Source: Phytophthora hibernalis
Lineage: Eukaryota; Oomycota; Peronosporomycetes; Peronosporales; Peronosporaceae
DNA length: 64,000 nucleotides
Reading direction: 5' to 3'
Assembly (NCBI GenBank): GCA_012656075.1
Contig: JAAKBF010000003.1
Span: forward strand, 248,001-312,000
The notes beneath the pieces were generated by a model. The model saw only the letters and a program-made list of their open reading frames with translations, did not search any database and was not told the DNA's origin. This document shows, in pieces, positions 45,445 through 56,399 of the stretch (its first letter is position 1; each line of letters starts with the position of its first letter). The translations under genes and the position numbers were made by a program.

Positions 45445-46798
45445 ATGAAGATGGTGACGCTCGTGTGCTTGATCGTTGGCGAGGAGGGAAGCGCGTTTCC
45501 TGTAGACATCGACGCGAGTCAGTTGGTGGGCCACTTGAAGGACGCGATCAAGGCGAAGAACTCAGCAACGATCACATGCGATGCCAAGGACCTGCAGCTC
45601 TTCCTGGCGAAGAAGGGCGACGCGTGGCTGACGTCCGACAGTGAAGATGTGAAGGTTCTGAAGAAGGGCGGGAAAACTGCTACCATCGAAGCGCTAATGC
45701 ACGAAGACAAACAACTACAGGGAGTCCGGCCTTCAGAAAGTATTGACGGGTATGGCTCAGCCATCCACTGACCAAATCCACGTGCTGGTGGTGGTTCCGG
45801 AAAGTTCAGCGAAAGAAGCTACAGCCGCCTCAACGCCGGTGACTATTGACCAAGTGGAGATGACAATGAATAAGGTTCTGAAGGAGCGGGATGAGCGGGA
45901 TGAGAAGATGCTATCGATTTCGATATCAACATGCACACGCTCGAAAGAAGAGAGACTGATGACAACATTGGGTTACACGTACTCGGCCATTGTTGTCGCG
46001 GAAGACATAGATGGCTCGATTGATCCTTACGCATGGCACGAAAACGTAGCCGAGGACCACTTAGAGCAACGGATAGGGTACATGCAGTACTTTCGAGACA
46101 ACCTTCCGGGTGTCTTGAATCAGGACGAAAGCAAAACAACTCCTTCAAGATCTTCCCCAAGACTGAAGCCCAAGTATTATCTGAAGGACTCAGCGCAGGT
46201 GAAGAACTTGCTCGACTGCGATGTTTCAAGCAGTTTGCCCTTCAAAGTGAAGGGGACGACGGATATGATGATTATCGACGAAGCGGCAAACTCCATGGAT
46301 GAAGTTTTTGCTGGTCTTCACTTTGTGATCGAACTCAAGAAGGAACAGTGTGGTGCCAAAGAACGATGCCAAATACTGCTTGAGTTGGTTGCGGCGGACT
46401 TGAAAAGTGAAAACCGTTGTGCTCCTGTGGGATTGCTCACCAACTTGAACAACTACTGGTATTTTCTGTGGTTCACGCCAGGCAGAGAAATCGCGAGATT
46501 GACGCTCAGGTGTCCAGCTAACGGATTCCAAATGATGAAAGAACTTCTGAAGGAGACAAATAGGGTTGCATCAACTGGAGTGTTTCCCATGCGGATTCCT
46601 TTCTTGCGTGTACCTCTTCCGAAGCGTCAGAAGTTGCTCAAAGCTGCACCTGCAGGCGATGATGCCGCAACAGAAATGCTGGAGAGATACGAGTTGATGT
46701 CTGATGAGCTCAGTCCGGAGTTCTTGCTGGCGAGGAGGATGGAATACGAATTTCGAATGGTTCGTGCAATGCCGATTCACAGTGGAATGTACTCCTAA
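45445..46798 (+). pseudogene. Crinkler (CRN) family effector gene, one frameshift
   Basis: The N terminus has the ubiquitin-like LFLAK domain of Crinklers (SAFPVDIDASQLVGHLKDAI, then LQLFLAKKGDAW at 45592-45627) and then the DWL-type linker ending IHVLVVVPESS. In oomycetes this leader directs the protein to the host nucleus. The C-terminal domain from about 46230 has GTTDMMIIDE and FVIELKKEQ, a D...ExK arrangement like PD-(D/E)XK nuclease folds described in several Crinkler C-terminal domains. The protein ends at 46798. Near 45732-45735 an A-run is one base longer than the frame allows, so the leader and the C-terminal domain lie in different frames as sequenced. No cleavable signal peptide is obvious, which is common in this family. 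I give no repaired sequence. Confidence 0.85.
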
Positions 46799-47064
46799 TG
46801 GTTTAGATAAGAAGCCGAGTATGTGTGCTTAATAAGGATATTCATTTATCACTGCTTCGAATTTTGAGTCTTCTTCACCTTAAGATAACTAGTAAAGCAG
46901 TGGCAGCGTCTGCAGTGAGCTCCTGGATAACTTGATTTGGTCCAGACCTGGAATCGTTAGATTCAATATTACCAGTAGTAAACAATTCAGCTCAACGTAA
47001 CTTGCTACTTTTGCTCCTTAATTATTGTTTATCCTAACAAATGTGAAGTTTATAGTATATAAAG
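46799..47064. other. No gene; left edge of the Maverick region
   Basis: AT-rich spacer between the Crinkler gene and the first Maverick ORF. A terminal inverted repeat of the Maverick would be expected in or before this stretch, but I could not identify one. Confidence 0.4.
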
Positions 47065-47220
47065 ATGGCGTTCTCATCCGATAAATATCAACTTAACAAG
47101 GAGTGTATCAAAGCCGCTCAAAAGCGCTACTATCTCAATACGAGAGAAACACGTATCGATAAGCAGCGAGAAAGCACAGCGATCAAATTAATGCTCAAAA
47201 GCGAAACTTGTACGCGGTAA
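47065..47220 (+). CDS. Small basic ORF of the Maverick
   Basis: ATG at 47065 opens a 51-residue frame, MAFSSDKYQLNKECIKAAQK and onward, very rich in Lys/Arg, ending at TAA 47218. A frame shifted by one continues as a Lys/Pro-rich tail (KVKPKLPAKP), so the protein may originally have been about 80 residues. Could be a DNA-binding or core-like protein; no family recognised. Confidence 0.4.
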   Translation: MAFSSDKYQLNKECIKAAQKRYYLNTRETRIDKQRESTAIKLMLKSETCTR

Positions 47221-47351
47221 AGAAAAAATCGAACTTAAGCAAAGTGAAACCGAAATTACCAGCGAAACCTAACTTAGCTAATTAATTTAAAAAATCGAAA
47301 ATAGAAAGTCGATACTGAGATAGACCGCACCTAAATCACTTTTAGGAGTTG

Positions 47352-47555
47352 ATGATAGCTACATTCAATTTCTATTTTGGATGCGATACAGTATCAGAGA
47401 TCTCTAAGGTGGATTTAGCGCGCAATTTACTTCCTCGATCGACTGTTGGATTTGGTAAGCACAAGACCAAATCGTTCGAATGGGTCAAGGCCAACGATAA
47501 AAAATATTATCATTGGCTCCAAAGTCTTGACAAGGCTTTTGCCAGGTATCTCTAA
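47352..47555 (+). CDS. Small Maverick ORF with an FGKHK motif
   Basis: The frame ends VGFGKHKTKSFEWV and KYYHWLQSL. A FGKxKxKxFxxV...YxxWL pattern is typical of a short module found at the C terminus of exonuclease X-like proteins and in many large DNA viruses and Mavericks. A related IIGFGKHKADYGKIK string recurs at about 49620 within the polymerase exonuclease region. Start codon uncertain (ATG 47352). Confidence 0.45.
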   Translation: MIATFNFYFGCDTVSEISKVDLARNLLPRSTVGFGKHKTKSFEWVKANDKKYYHWLQSLDKAFARYL

Positions 47556-47676
47556 ATTATTTTTTTGCAGATTTTTCTTGAGGTCTAACATATAAAGACG
47601 ATCCTGAGCGAAAAAGTATAACTATAACGACGACCCCACGAGGGGAAAATGTAACCACCGATAATATATAGCAAGT

Positions 47677-47940
47677 GTGTTTGCCTACGAACTTGAGGGA
47701 TTAAATAGATTAAATATCCGAGCTATTAAATTGGGGAGCAGCTACCGAGTCAAGGTTCGTGGTAGAACCGGTAAGATGGTATATGTTAGCAACATTTCCA
47801 ACCGCAAGAATCAGGAACTCGTAGCTAAGCAATATAAGGTCTCTACGGATCAACTCAACAAGCACATGTCGGCTAACTACAAAGCTGACCCTAAGTACCG
47901 TTTCTACAACAACAAAAAACATGGAGTCTCATCTATATGA
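47677..47940 (+). CDS. Maverick ORF upstream of polymerase
   Basis: A basic protein of about 85 residues (VKVRGRTGKMVYVSN, then ELVAKQYKVSTDQLNKHM). Its end overlaps the next ORF start (ATG at 47921) by 20 bases in another frame, a tight virus-like packing. Function unknown; it may also be the broken N terminus of the polymerase ORF. Confidence 0.4.
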   Translation: MFAYELEGLNRLNIRAIKLGSSYRVKVRGRTGKMVYVSNISNRKNQELVAKQYKVSTDQLNKHMSANYKADPKYRFYNNKKHGVSSI

Positions 47941-50900
47941 GAGTATCCAGGCCTCAGAGTTCTATGACAAGCTTGAGAACGTTCTCGCAAGCCAGAAGAA
48001 TGATTTCAAGGTCAATATCGCTCTAGGATATGATCTAATCAGCAAGACGGATGATAGTTTTAGTCAATATTGGCATCCACACATTGCTAACACGTCTGTA
48101 TTCGAAAGACCGGTTGCCATCAACAGCAAGGCAGACATTCGTAAGAAGGTCATTTCCGAGATTCGATCAATGGAGTTAGTCGACAAGCTCAACTACCCAT
48201 CGAGTGGATATTAGCTTAAGGCGATAACAGGATTTAAGATTTTCATTTACCATCGCGAGCATGCCCTTGGAGATAGCGAGGTTGTCATCCCCAAGATCAT
48301 CCGCGACAACAAGCGTGTTATCAACTTCCCGAAAACGAACAACAAATGCGTTTTCCACTGCATTGCTTACCACACCCAGTCTGGTACTAAGAAAGACCCA
48401 CGATTCATTCAGGCTCTGGTGAAGGTGGCGTTCAAGCACTACTGTTCTTTCAAGGGTATTATTTATACACTGAGTCTGTTCCGTAATTTCAAGCCGATCG
48501 ATCTTCTACAGCTTGATGAGATGGAGGAATGCTTCCAACTGAGCGTAAATGTATATTCGATGAATGTGGCTTCTGGGAAGGTTGAATGCATTCGCCCATC
48601 GGACAAGGTGTATGAGGCGATCAAAATTCTCTCCCTCGAGAATCCCGCTCTCTACATCACCAACCTGGACATGCTCCAGAGTGATTACCAGTGTTTGAAG
48701 TGTGAGATGATTTTCATTAGCCATGACAAGCATAACAACCACACAAAAACAGTGTGAGCTCGTAAAAATCGAGAGCGTCACAGTTCAACCAACTATCAAC
48801 AAGCCAGTTCAGAACACTATTAAATCATTGCTCACGAAGTACTCGATCAAGGCTATGGACCAGTATCTTGACGATTTCTGGTGGAAAGAGCTGTTTCTTA
48901 CATGACGTACCTGGCTGAGCACAAGCTCTTGATGAGACTCGAACGGACCATTCTGATGGACGAGACGGCCGTCTTTTTGAAGACGCGCGAACCCACACGG
49001 TTGATGAGATTGGGGACCGTCACGTTGTCATCCACTCCACGGGGTTTTCGTCCATGCGCATCACAGCCGTCCTTGCAGTGATGGCTTCTGGGAAAACGTT
49101 GCCGACGTGTCTTATTTGGAAACGTAAGGCGAGGGGCTCTATTGAACGGGTTGGAGGGTGCTACGTTGCGTATCAAGAACGGGCGTGGGTGGACCAGACA
49201 TTTCTTGTCAATTGGCTCGACTGGTACTTTCCTCATCGTTTATGATTTCGAGGCCATTCTTAAGCCGGCTGTGGTACAACATCGATCAACATGGATAGAG
49301 CACTGTCTTCACAAACGAGCACATTACGGTATCAGTTTCGGTAGCGGATAGGTTAACAGAGGAGGTGCGTTGCTTTGTAGATGACGTCCGAAGACCTTGC
49401 TTACGGATATGCTCAAACATATTGGCGATGTGGGCTCGAAGATCCAGCAATACAACGTATCCAAGTTTGAGTCGCTCCTCCGTAAGATCATCAACGCCCA
49501 CAGATTAACAGGTATGGAGATTCCTGGAGTCGATTTAGGTAAAACTTACACTATGGACGACGTAGATAGGTGGATTCGGGAAGCCAAATATTCCACCTTC
49601 TTCGATTTCCACAGCATCATTGGTTTTGGTAAGCACAAGGCGGATTATGGTAAAATCAAGCAACAGCTCGATCAAGTAACGGTATTTGGCTTCAACAGCG
49701 GCCGCTACGATATCAACCTCACCATGAACGATATGGTTGCTGTTATCGGCACCAGAAACATCAACTCTGTTATCAAGAAGCCTTGCTACATGTGCATCGC
49801 CACCGATGATTTGAAAATGCTTGATATTACTAACTACGTCCCGGCTGGTACAAGCTATGACAGGTATCTTACTACATATCTCGGTGGATGCAAGTGTGAT
49901 GACAAGATTCGTTGTCTCTGTGGTCTTGATAAGGGGCTATTTCCGTACGAGTATATCAAAGCTTTCGACGTGCTCAGCGAAACCAAAATCCCTCCCAAAT
50001 CAGCATTCGATAGTGCGCTTCGTGGCACCAGCATCAGTAATTCTGACTACGAGCGAGTAAAGTTCGTGTGGAAGCACTATGAGATGAAGTCTATCAAAGA
50101 CTTACTCATTTGGTACAATAATCTCGATGTAGTTCCATTCATCAAGGCTATCAAGGCCCAGCGTGAGCTGTTCTAGGGGTTCGAGCTGGACATGTTTGCC
50201 GATGATGTATCCCTTCCACGACTGAGTGAGAAGGTCATGTACCAGACGTGCTTCAACAACCTTAAAAAGCAGAGCAGGGAGCCAGCAAAAGCCTTCAGAT
50301 TTCCTACTAAGCGCATGGGTGGATATAGAAGCCAGGATGCGGATGCTGGTCGCGATTACGACATGACTGTCGAGCATTTGAATGATCTACTCATGCGGCA
50401 GAAGTACTTATGCGGTCTTTGCTACTGTCAACTGACCATAGATACAGCATCATCCGACCGTGTCAATAACAAGCTAGGTCATATTGATGGAAACTGCATC
50501 GAATGCAATGTCGCGAGGACATGTCGCTCAGCGGGTTCCGATACAAAAGCTACTTGACTTCAACTCGGATAGACTGGTCTATAGCATTGATAAGGAGGAA
50601 TCGGAGATTTATGGTAAGATGAAAGCCAACATTGCTGTAGGACCATCAATCATTTTCAACCGCTACGCTAAGCGTAACCAAACCAAGATTCTAGATGACA
50701 AGATGTGCAAAAAGATCATCGGCTTCGATGCTACCGCTCTGTACCTATGGGCACTTGGTAATGATATGCCATGCGGGAGACTGACCACCATCGAGGCTTA
50801 TTATGGAATCATCGACGATATCAAGAACGACAAGATCTTTGGCTTCCTTGAGTGTGATATTCGGACGCCAGAGCACTTGAAGGGGTATTTCAGCGAGATG

Positions 50901-52000
50901 ACCCCCATTTTCAAGAATACGGTCATCGATTGTGAAGATCAGGGCATCATTGGTGCTCACATGTACGAATACGACCAGGCTCTAGAATCAGGTCGTGTAA
51001 ATCCTTCCCGCAAGCTAATTGGTAGCTACTTTGGAGAGAAGATTCTCATTTACGCTCCTTTGCTCAAGTGGTACCTTTCCCACGGTATGGAGATCACCAA
51101 GACCTACAGCTTCATCAATGCTAGCTCACACAAAGCATTCTCCCCATTTATGGATGCTGTGTCGAACGCACGACGGGAGGGTGATGCTGATAAGTCTAAA
51201 GCCATGATTGCAGAAATGATGAAACTGGTGGGCAACAGTGCTTTCGGTCGATCTGGCGTGGATATGACTAAGCGCAAGGAGATCAAGTACGAGTCAGACG
51301 ATGCCATAATCAAATCACGTATCGAACACTTCACATTCCATGGTCTCGATGAGCTGAACGATACCGCTGAGATCACCATGAAAAACGACGAATTAAGAGC
51401 AACCTCCCGATCCATCTGAGTATTGCAATCTATCAGCTCACCAAGCTGATAATGTTCAGTTTTACAACGACTGCATTGACTTCTACTTCGATCGCAGCGA
51501 TTTCCAGTACCAGGAAATGGACACTGACAGTGCCTATATCGCTTTCCGTTGTGAGAATCCATTCCAGAACTGCATCAAACCTGAGCTACGTGAGCACTTA
51601 AATCAGCACAAGTACGAGTGGTTCCCACGTGATTACAACACTGAGGTTCCGAAATTTGATCGCCGTACGCCTGGCCTTTTTAAGGATGAGTGATCTGGTG
51701 ATGCGATGGTCTCAATATTGAGCAAGACCTACATCTGCTACCTGCCTGACTCCGAGTACAAGGTCAAAGTCAGCACCAAGGAGTTTAGCAGGGTCGAGGT
51801 CGCAACGAGGATGTACTCAACCCAGATGGGTTCGAGACTGTCGTATCACCCTTCAGGGTACTAACAAAGGCTTCCGCATTAGCAAGGCGTCCAAATCGAT
51901 AATTACATGCACGCAAAGGAAAACTGCCCTCAATTACTACTACGATAAGCGGCAAGTACTCTCAGATGGGATTTCAACAATCGTGCTCGATATTTAAAGG
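47921..52000 (+). pseudogene. Maverick DNA polymerase B with OTU-like, C2HC and HNH-like segments
   Basis: Segments in order: N-terminal region with an in-frame TAG at 48212; NNKCVFHCIAYHTQ (about 48335), resembling an OTU-like Cys/His box; a C2HC finger CLKCEMIF (about 48694). After a transposase insertion come the exonuclease domain with YDFEAIL (Exo I, 49243), FGFNSGRYDINL (Exo II, 49690) and YNNLDVV (Exo III, 50115). An HNH-like module follows (50395-50520), then the palm: IGFDATALYLWALGNDMPCG (motif A, 50720), KLVGNSAFGRSG (motif B, 51225) and EMDTDSAYIAF (motif C, 51515), and a GFRISKASKSI tail near 51870. Protein-primed viral-type family B. At least six frame breaks or stops. Confidence 0.88.
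48881..49240 (+). mobile_element. Pogo/Tigger-like DDE transposase fragment inside the polymerase
   Basis: Between the polymerase N-terminal part and its exonuclease domain lies TYLAEHKLLMRLERTILMDE with MDETAVF (first catalytic Asp) followed, one frame over, by TVDEIGDRHVV, MRITAVLAVMASGK, LIWKRKA and RVGGCYVAYQERAWVDQ. This is the DDE_1 core of pogo-type transposons. Only the middle of the transposase is present, with a frameshift after DETAVF; no terminal repeats are visible at the edges. It splits the host ORF, so it arrived after the Maverick. Confidence 0.75.
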
Positions 52001-52023
52001 AGCCTAATAAATTGTTCATTTTT

Positions 52024-53098
52024 ATGGACTATAACATAGTCATGGCGGAGCTCCTGAATAAACTTTATTACGAGCCTAAAACCGGGTATGTTGTTGCTCA
52101 AGCTCTATATGAGAAGGCGAGAGAGTTAGACCCCAAAAATAACTTTCAAAATAGTGAAGAAATGGTATGCGACTCAGTCAGACATTCAACGATTCCAGGA
52201 GCAGAAGAAGAAGTACGATGGGTTTAAAATCACGTCACACAACCCAAATTGGTGGCAGATGGATCTCGGTTTCTGGGAGAGTCGCCCAATATTGACATGC
52301 ATGCATATCAACCCACGACGTGGCTACGCTAAGCTACTTAAAACTAAGACTGCATCGGTTGTATTGACTGCAATCAAATCATTCGTTCGCCTACAGAAAG
52401 TAGATATCCTAACGAGTGATAACGGCAGCGAATTCATGAACAAGGACGCTCAAAATTCTTCAAAACCAAGAAAATCGAACATTACAACAACGATCCAGGA
52501 GACCACGGAGCCATGGGTAAGATTGAACGCTTCAGCAGAACGCTGACGCAGCGCCTGACTAAGATAAGGCTGACCGAAGGTCGGCCGGGAGGGATTTCTC
52601 CCGCTCCATCACCGAAAGCGATCACCCAGAAACTTATTGCTGACCTGATCGACAACTATAACAGCACCACCCACAGCTCTATTTGGATGACCCCAAACGA
52701 GGCAAAAGGCAAGGTCATGGAGTCGGAGCTGAATCATAACCGAGCAGAAGCAGACAAGGTTGAAACCGAGTTTGAGGTTGGTTCACATGTGTTGTATCGG
52801 CTCAAGAAACATACGTTTGATAAGGAATCAGCTCGCTGGAGCAAGGGTGTATATTCAGTCGTCGGAATGGATGGATATCGAGTCCAGATCAAATTAAAAA
52901 TGGCCACACCCTCTACAAGGCTCCGAACGATCTCAAAATGGTGCAATCGGAGATAACAGACGCAACGATCAAGAGGAACGATATTATTGAGGCGGAGAAG
53001 ATATTAGACCTCAAGAAGATGCGGAATGGAAAGTACAAATATCTGGTTGTGTGGGTTGGCAAAGAGCTTGACAGTTAGGAGCCACAGGATAATTTATG
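52024..53098 (+). pseudogene. Maverick retroviral-type integrase with C-terminal chromodomain
   Basis: Frames on the plus strand give LYYEPKTGYVVAQALYEKA (zinc-region start), WQMDLGFW (first catalytic Asp, 52255), ILTSDNGSEFM (second Asp, 52410), GAMGKIERFSRTLTQRL (catalytic Glu region, 52515), LIDNYNSTTHSSIWMTPNEA (52650) and FEVGSHVLYRL; then a chromodomain-like end with IIEAEKILDLKKMRNGKYKY and LVVWVG. In the chromodomain a TAG at 53077-53079 stands where Trp is usual (DS-stop-EPQDNL), and the frame closes at 53096-53098. One frameshift in the core. Integrates the linear Maverick DNA; here dead. Confidence 0.88.
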
Positions 53099-53312
53099 AT
53101 TGATAAATAAGAACAAGAGATCAACACTCGAGAACGCATACTGGGCGTCAGAAAAAGAAGAAGATAAATGAACAACAATTAGCTTGATATTATAAATAGT
53201 AGAGACATCCTCTTAAGTATTGAGTTCAGATTTATTTAACTTGGTATGTTTTTACAGATTTTTCTAAAGTATGTTGACTTGATATTTATATACATTCCCA
53301 CAGCTTAATAAT

Positions 53313-53602
53313 GTGCCCCAATTGTTTAGATAAAGAGCGGGAGCTCGCCACGCTTCGGCGACAGATATGGATTATTAAAGAGGTGAGCAGGATCAAAAAT
53401 GGGTTACTTGATCTAGATCCAGTATCCAATTTTTGAACAACGGTAGCTAATGTGAAGTATCAAAATGAGCTCGAGGAGATATTTGGAGTACCGTTCCACT
53501 GTATCAAGAACCGATATATTAATTTATTAAATGAGCGGAACCATATTTGCCATGCGTTTATGCCATATCGTAATGATTCGGTTATGCCTACGTTCTGGTA
53601 GC
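53313..53602 (+). pseudogene. Small Maverick ORF with CxxC start and in-frame TGA
   Basis: ATG 53313 reads MCPNCLDKERELATLRRQIW and runs 42 codons to a TGA at 53439-53441; the same frame continues open for another 54 codons (NVKYQNELEEIFGVPFHCIK, ...MPTFW) to TAG. One protein of about 96 residues with a single nonsense change is the simplest reading. CxxC and a following coil suggest a small zinc or coiled-coil protein. No family known. Confidence 0.5.
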
Positions 53603-53691
53603 GAGCGAGGCTCGGACGTAGGCAGAGTCTTGAGACCCTGTCAGAGTATTTATGCCCAATCTTTTTTATTAGCACTCATATACAGGTTAAT

Positions 53692-54239
53692 ATGTTCCAT
53701 AACTTTACTTCACTAGATCAGAGAGAACAAAAGCGGCATGAGCTGCTTGAAAGGGCTCAGAGACGAGTTCGCCAAACGAAAGCCAAGCGTGGCATGTGTG
53801 AAGGAGCATCCTGGGCCAGCGATGTTGATAAAGCATTTACTACGGTAGCTAAGAAATCAACCGAATCGACTCAGACCGACATATCGGAGAAAAAAGTCTG
53901 AGTAGTGAAAACTCCGTGAAAAACCCTGAGGTATAACCAGTTATGGTTGAGACATCTATGAACACGAATCGTGTGAATATGACTGATAGAAATGTCCAAG
54001 CTCGTCCTCAAACATCTGATGCTGGGATCGATAGTACTCGCACGATGGTTGATGCTGGTACTCAGCCGTTTGATGCTAACATTTCTACTATAAGAGCTAC
54101 AAAACCTGTAGACACAGAGGATCAGGTCGCTGGGCGGGAGTGGATCAAGGCCTTGTTCTCTAACAATCCGAACTGGGGTTCTTTAGGAATCTTTCCTATT
54201 CGAAAAAAACTGGAAGAGATGATAAGAGATATTTCTTAG
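53692..54239 (+). pseudogene. Maverick coiled/acidic ORF, two pieces
   Basis: MFHNFTSLDQREQKRHELLE starts a helical basic segment to about 53890; after a short shifted stretch a second frame (53943-54239) repeats VQARPQTSDAG and VDAGTQPFDAN and ends KKLEEMIRDIS. Such low-complexity Thr/Asp-rich proteins are common among uncharacterised Maverick ORFs. The stop TAG at 54237-54239 touches the Gypsy junction, so the natural end may lie elsewhere. Confidence 0.45.
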
Positions 54240-56395
54240 GCGGCTGTGACGGGAATCGGAGACAAACCTGTACCAGTAACCAGTAGAGTGAAGTTGGACT
54301 TGCGCTTTAACACGCCTGGAGGACCTTTGGTGCTTCGAAACGTGATCTGCTGGGTGACGGAAGGAAGTTTGCCTGCTGGAGTCGGGGACTTGCTGCTTTC
54401 ACGGTGGATTAAGCAACGCCTGGGGCACAGCCCCGAGAACCTACTGGCTGCGGCTCAAAAACAAAAATCTGAGTGGGATTGGAATGACATCGACGACGGA
54501 AGTGGCGAGGATTATGGCATATTCAGGTACATCGAAGCCGCAACAGCGAGCTGACGAGGAGCTAGCCATGGAAGAAGACGAGGATCGCGCTTGCTTCCCT
54601 ACTTTCGTTGCTGATGCTGAGCGTGAACTGATTCGTAGCATCCTGTTGGAAAAGCTGGAGGAGGCTCAGCGGTTTGGTGCGTCAGAGGAATTTGTCGAGG
54701 AGCTGCGTAGAATTTTAATGCAGATGATTGACGTATTTCGGTTGATCATAGGACGTGATCCGCCTGTTGACATGCCACCGATGGAAATAAAGCTCAAGCC
54801 GGGAGCTACACCCGTGCGGTGCCGGGTCCGGCGCTACTCGCAAGCCCACCGTGACTTCCTGAAGAAACACATTGATGAATTTATCGCGGCAGGGCTGTGC
54901 TATCGAAACCAGTCAAGTCGATGGTGCTCACCGCCTCACGTCGTGAATAAGCAAGAAGCCGCCGCATTTCGGATGACTGTAGACGTCCGAGGGCCTAATG
55001 GGTGTGTGGAGCAAATTGTATGGCCCATGCCCATCTTGGAGGTGATTTTCGAGAGGCTCAGGGGTTCATCGAGGTATTTTTCGTTGGACTTTTCAAGGGT
55101 TTTTGGCAGTTCGCCATGGCGGTGTGGTGTCAAGAGATTAACTCTATTCTAACGGAGGAAGGAGTGATCACACCCACTCGCGTGCTCATGGGAGGCACTA
55201 ACAGCGTTGCGTATGTGCAGTCAACAGTCCAGCAAATGTTTGCAGAGATGTTTAACAATGGCTTGTTGATATGGATTGATGACCTTCTCGGGTATGAGGA
55301 TAGAGACATGGGGTTGCTAGCGCTGCTGAAGAAGGTGCTGGCGATCTGCGCGGAGAAGGGTTTAAAACTAAATCCGAAGAAATGCTCGTTTTACTTGCGC
55401 GAGGCGCTGTGGTATGGCAGAGTGGTTTCCGGGGAGGGTGTGCGGCACGATCCAAGGCGCATCGAAGCTTTAACCAACGTATCGCCACCAACCACAGGCC
55501 AAGAGCTGCAACAATTTGTATGTGCTCTAAATTGGATGCCGACGTCCATTAATAATTGGTGCAGTCACTTGTTGACCTCATGGAGAAGGTGTACGTTTGT
55601 GCTGGAGGGCGCAAGAAAACCCAAGCAAGGAAAATCCTGCTTAGTGATGCAGGATGGACAGAAACCGAGGAGGCTTGTTTGGCTCGCTGCAAGGAGGATT
55701 TGCAGCATGCATTGCAGTTGGCGCACCCAGATCCGGCCAAGCGTTTGCTAGTATTCACGGATGCTAGTGACGAGCACTGGGGAGCTGCTATATCTCAAGT
55801 CTCTCCGGATCAGGTGAATAGGCCTTTAAGCGAGCAAGACGACGAGCCGCTGTTGATGTTGAGTGGTACCTTTTCAGATGCAGCGCGACGATGGGCTATT
55901 GTCGAAAAGGAGGCGTACGCCATGATTGAAACGTGTCGAAGAGCAGATTACCTGCTCCATCGCCACGATGGTTTCTCTCTTTTTACCGACCACCGAAACC
56001 TGCGCTACATCTTTGACCCCACAGTGTGTCGACAGCGGTACCAAAGTATACTGCGGATAAGCTTCACCGCTGGGCGTTGCTTTTGATGGGATACACGTAC
56101 GAGATTCATGATATTGCTGGAGATGATAATGTGTGGGCAGACTTACTATCGAGATGGGGATCATCCTTTAGGACGGTCTGTGCTATTAGGCAAGTGCCTC
56201 TTCCTCTATCCCCACAACTGGATGAGACCTTCGTGTGGCCAACGCTGAGTGAAGTTATCTCGGCACAGCAAGCGGCTACCCCACCTGCAAGATGCAAGCG
56301 ACTCAGTGTGGAGAGACGCTGAGAGCAGGATCTGGATACCGGATAATGCAGCGGAACTGCAGGGCCGTGTGTGCGTGGTTGGACATTTTGGGATA
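54240..56395 (+). pseudogene. Gypsy copy E: second half of protease, RT, RNase H, integrase zinc start; plus strand
   Basis: Opens in mid-protease (AAVTGIGDKPVPV) and continues LVLRNVICWVTEGSLPAGVG; RT with LKPGATPVRCRVRRYSQAHR (54790), MTVDVRGPNGCV, SRYFSLDF plus, one frame on, FKGFWQFAM (55090), RVLMGGTNSVAYVQSTVQQM (55185) and active site WIDDLLG (55270); RNase H with LLVFTDASDEHWGAAI (55745), EKEAYAMIE and FTDHRNLRYI; and the integrase start RIWIPDNAAELQGRVCVVGH (56330) ending at HFGI. At about 56395 it meets gag on the other strand. Four frame changes; chromovirus type. Confidence 0.9.
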
Positions 56396-56399
56396 GTCG

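Larger units (their letters stand above)
47065..54239 (+). mobile_element. Maverick/Polinton-type element, decayed and truncated
   Basis: All genes lie on the plus strand in a notably AT-rich block: small basic ORFs, an OTU-like/C2HC segment leading into a viral-type family B DNA polymerase, a retroviral-type integrase with chromodomain, and small acidic/coiled ORFs. Polymerase B plus integrase is the diagnostic pair of Mavericks. No capsid, ATPase or protease gene is visible, and no terminal inverted repeats were found; the right end is cut at about 54239 by Gypsy copy E. Stops and frameshifts occur throughout. Confidence 0.87.
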
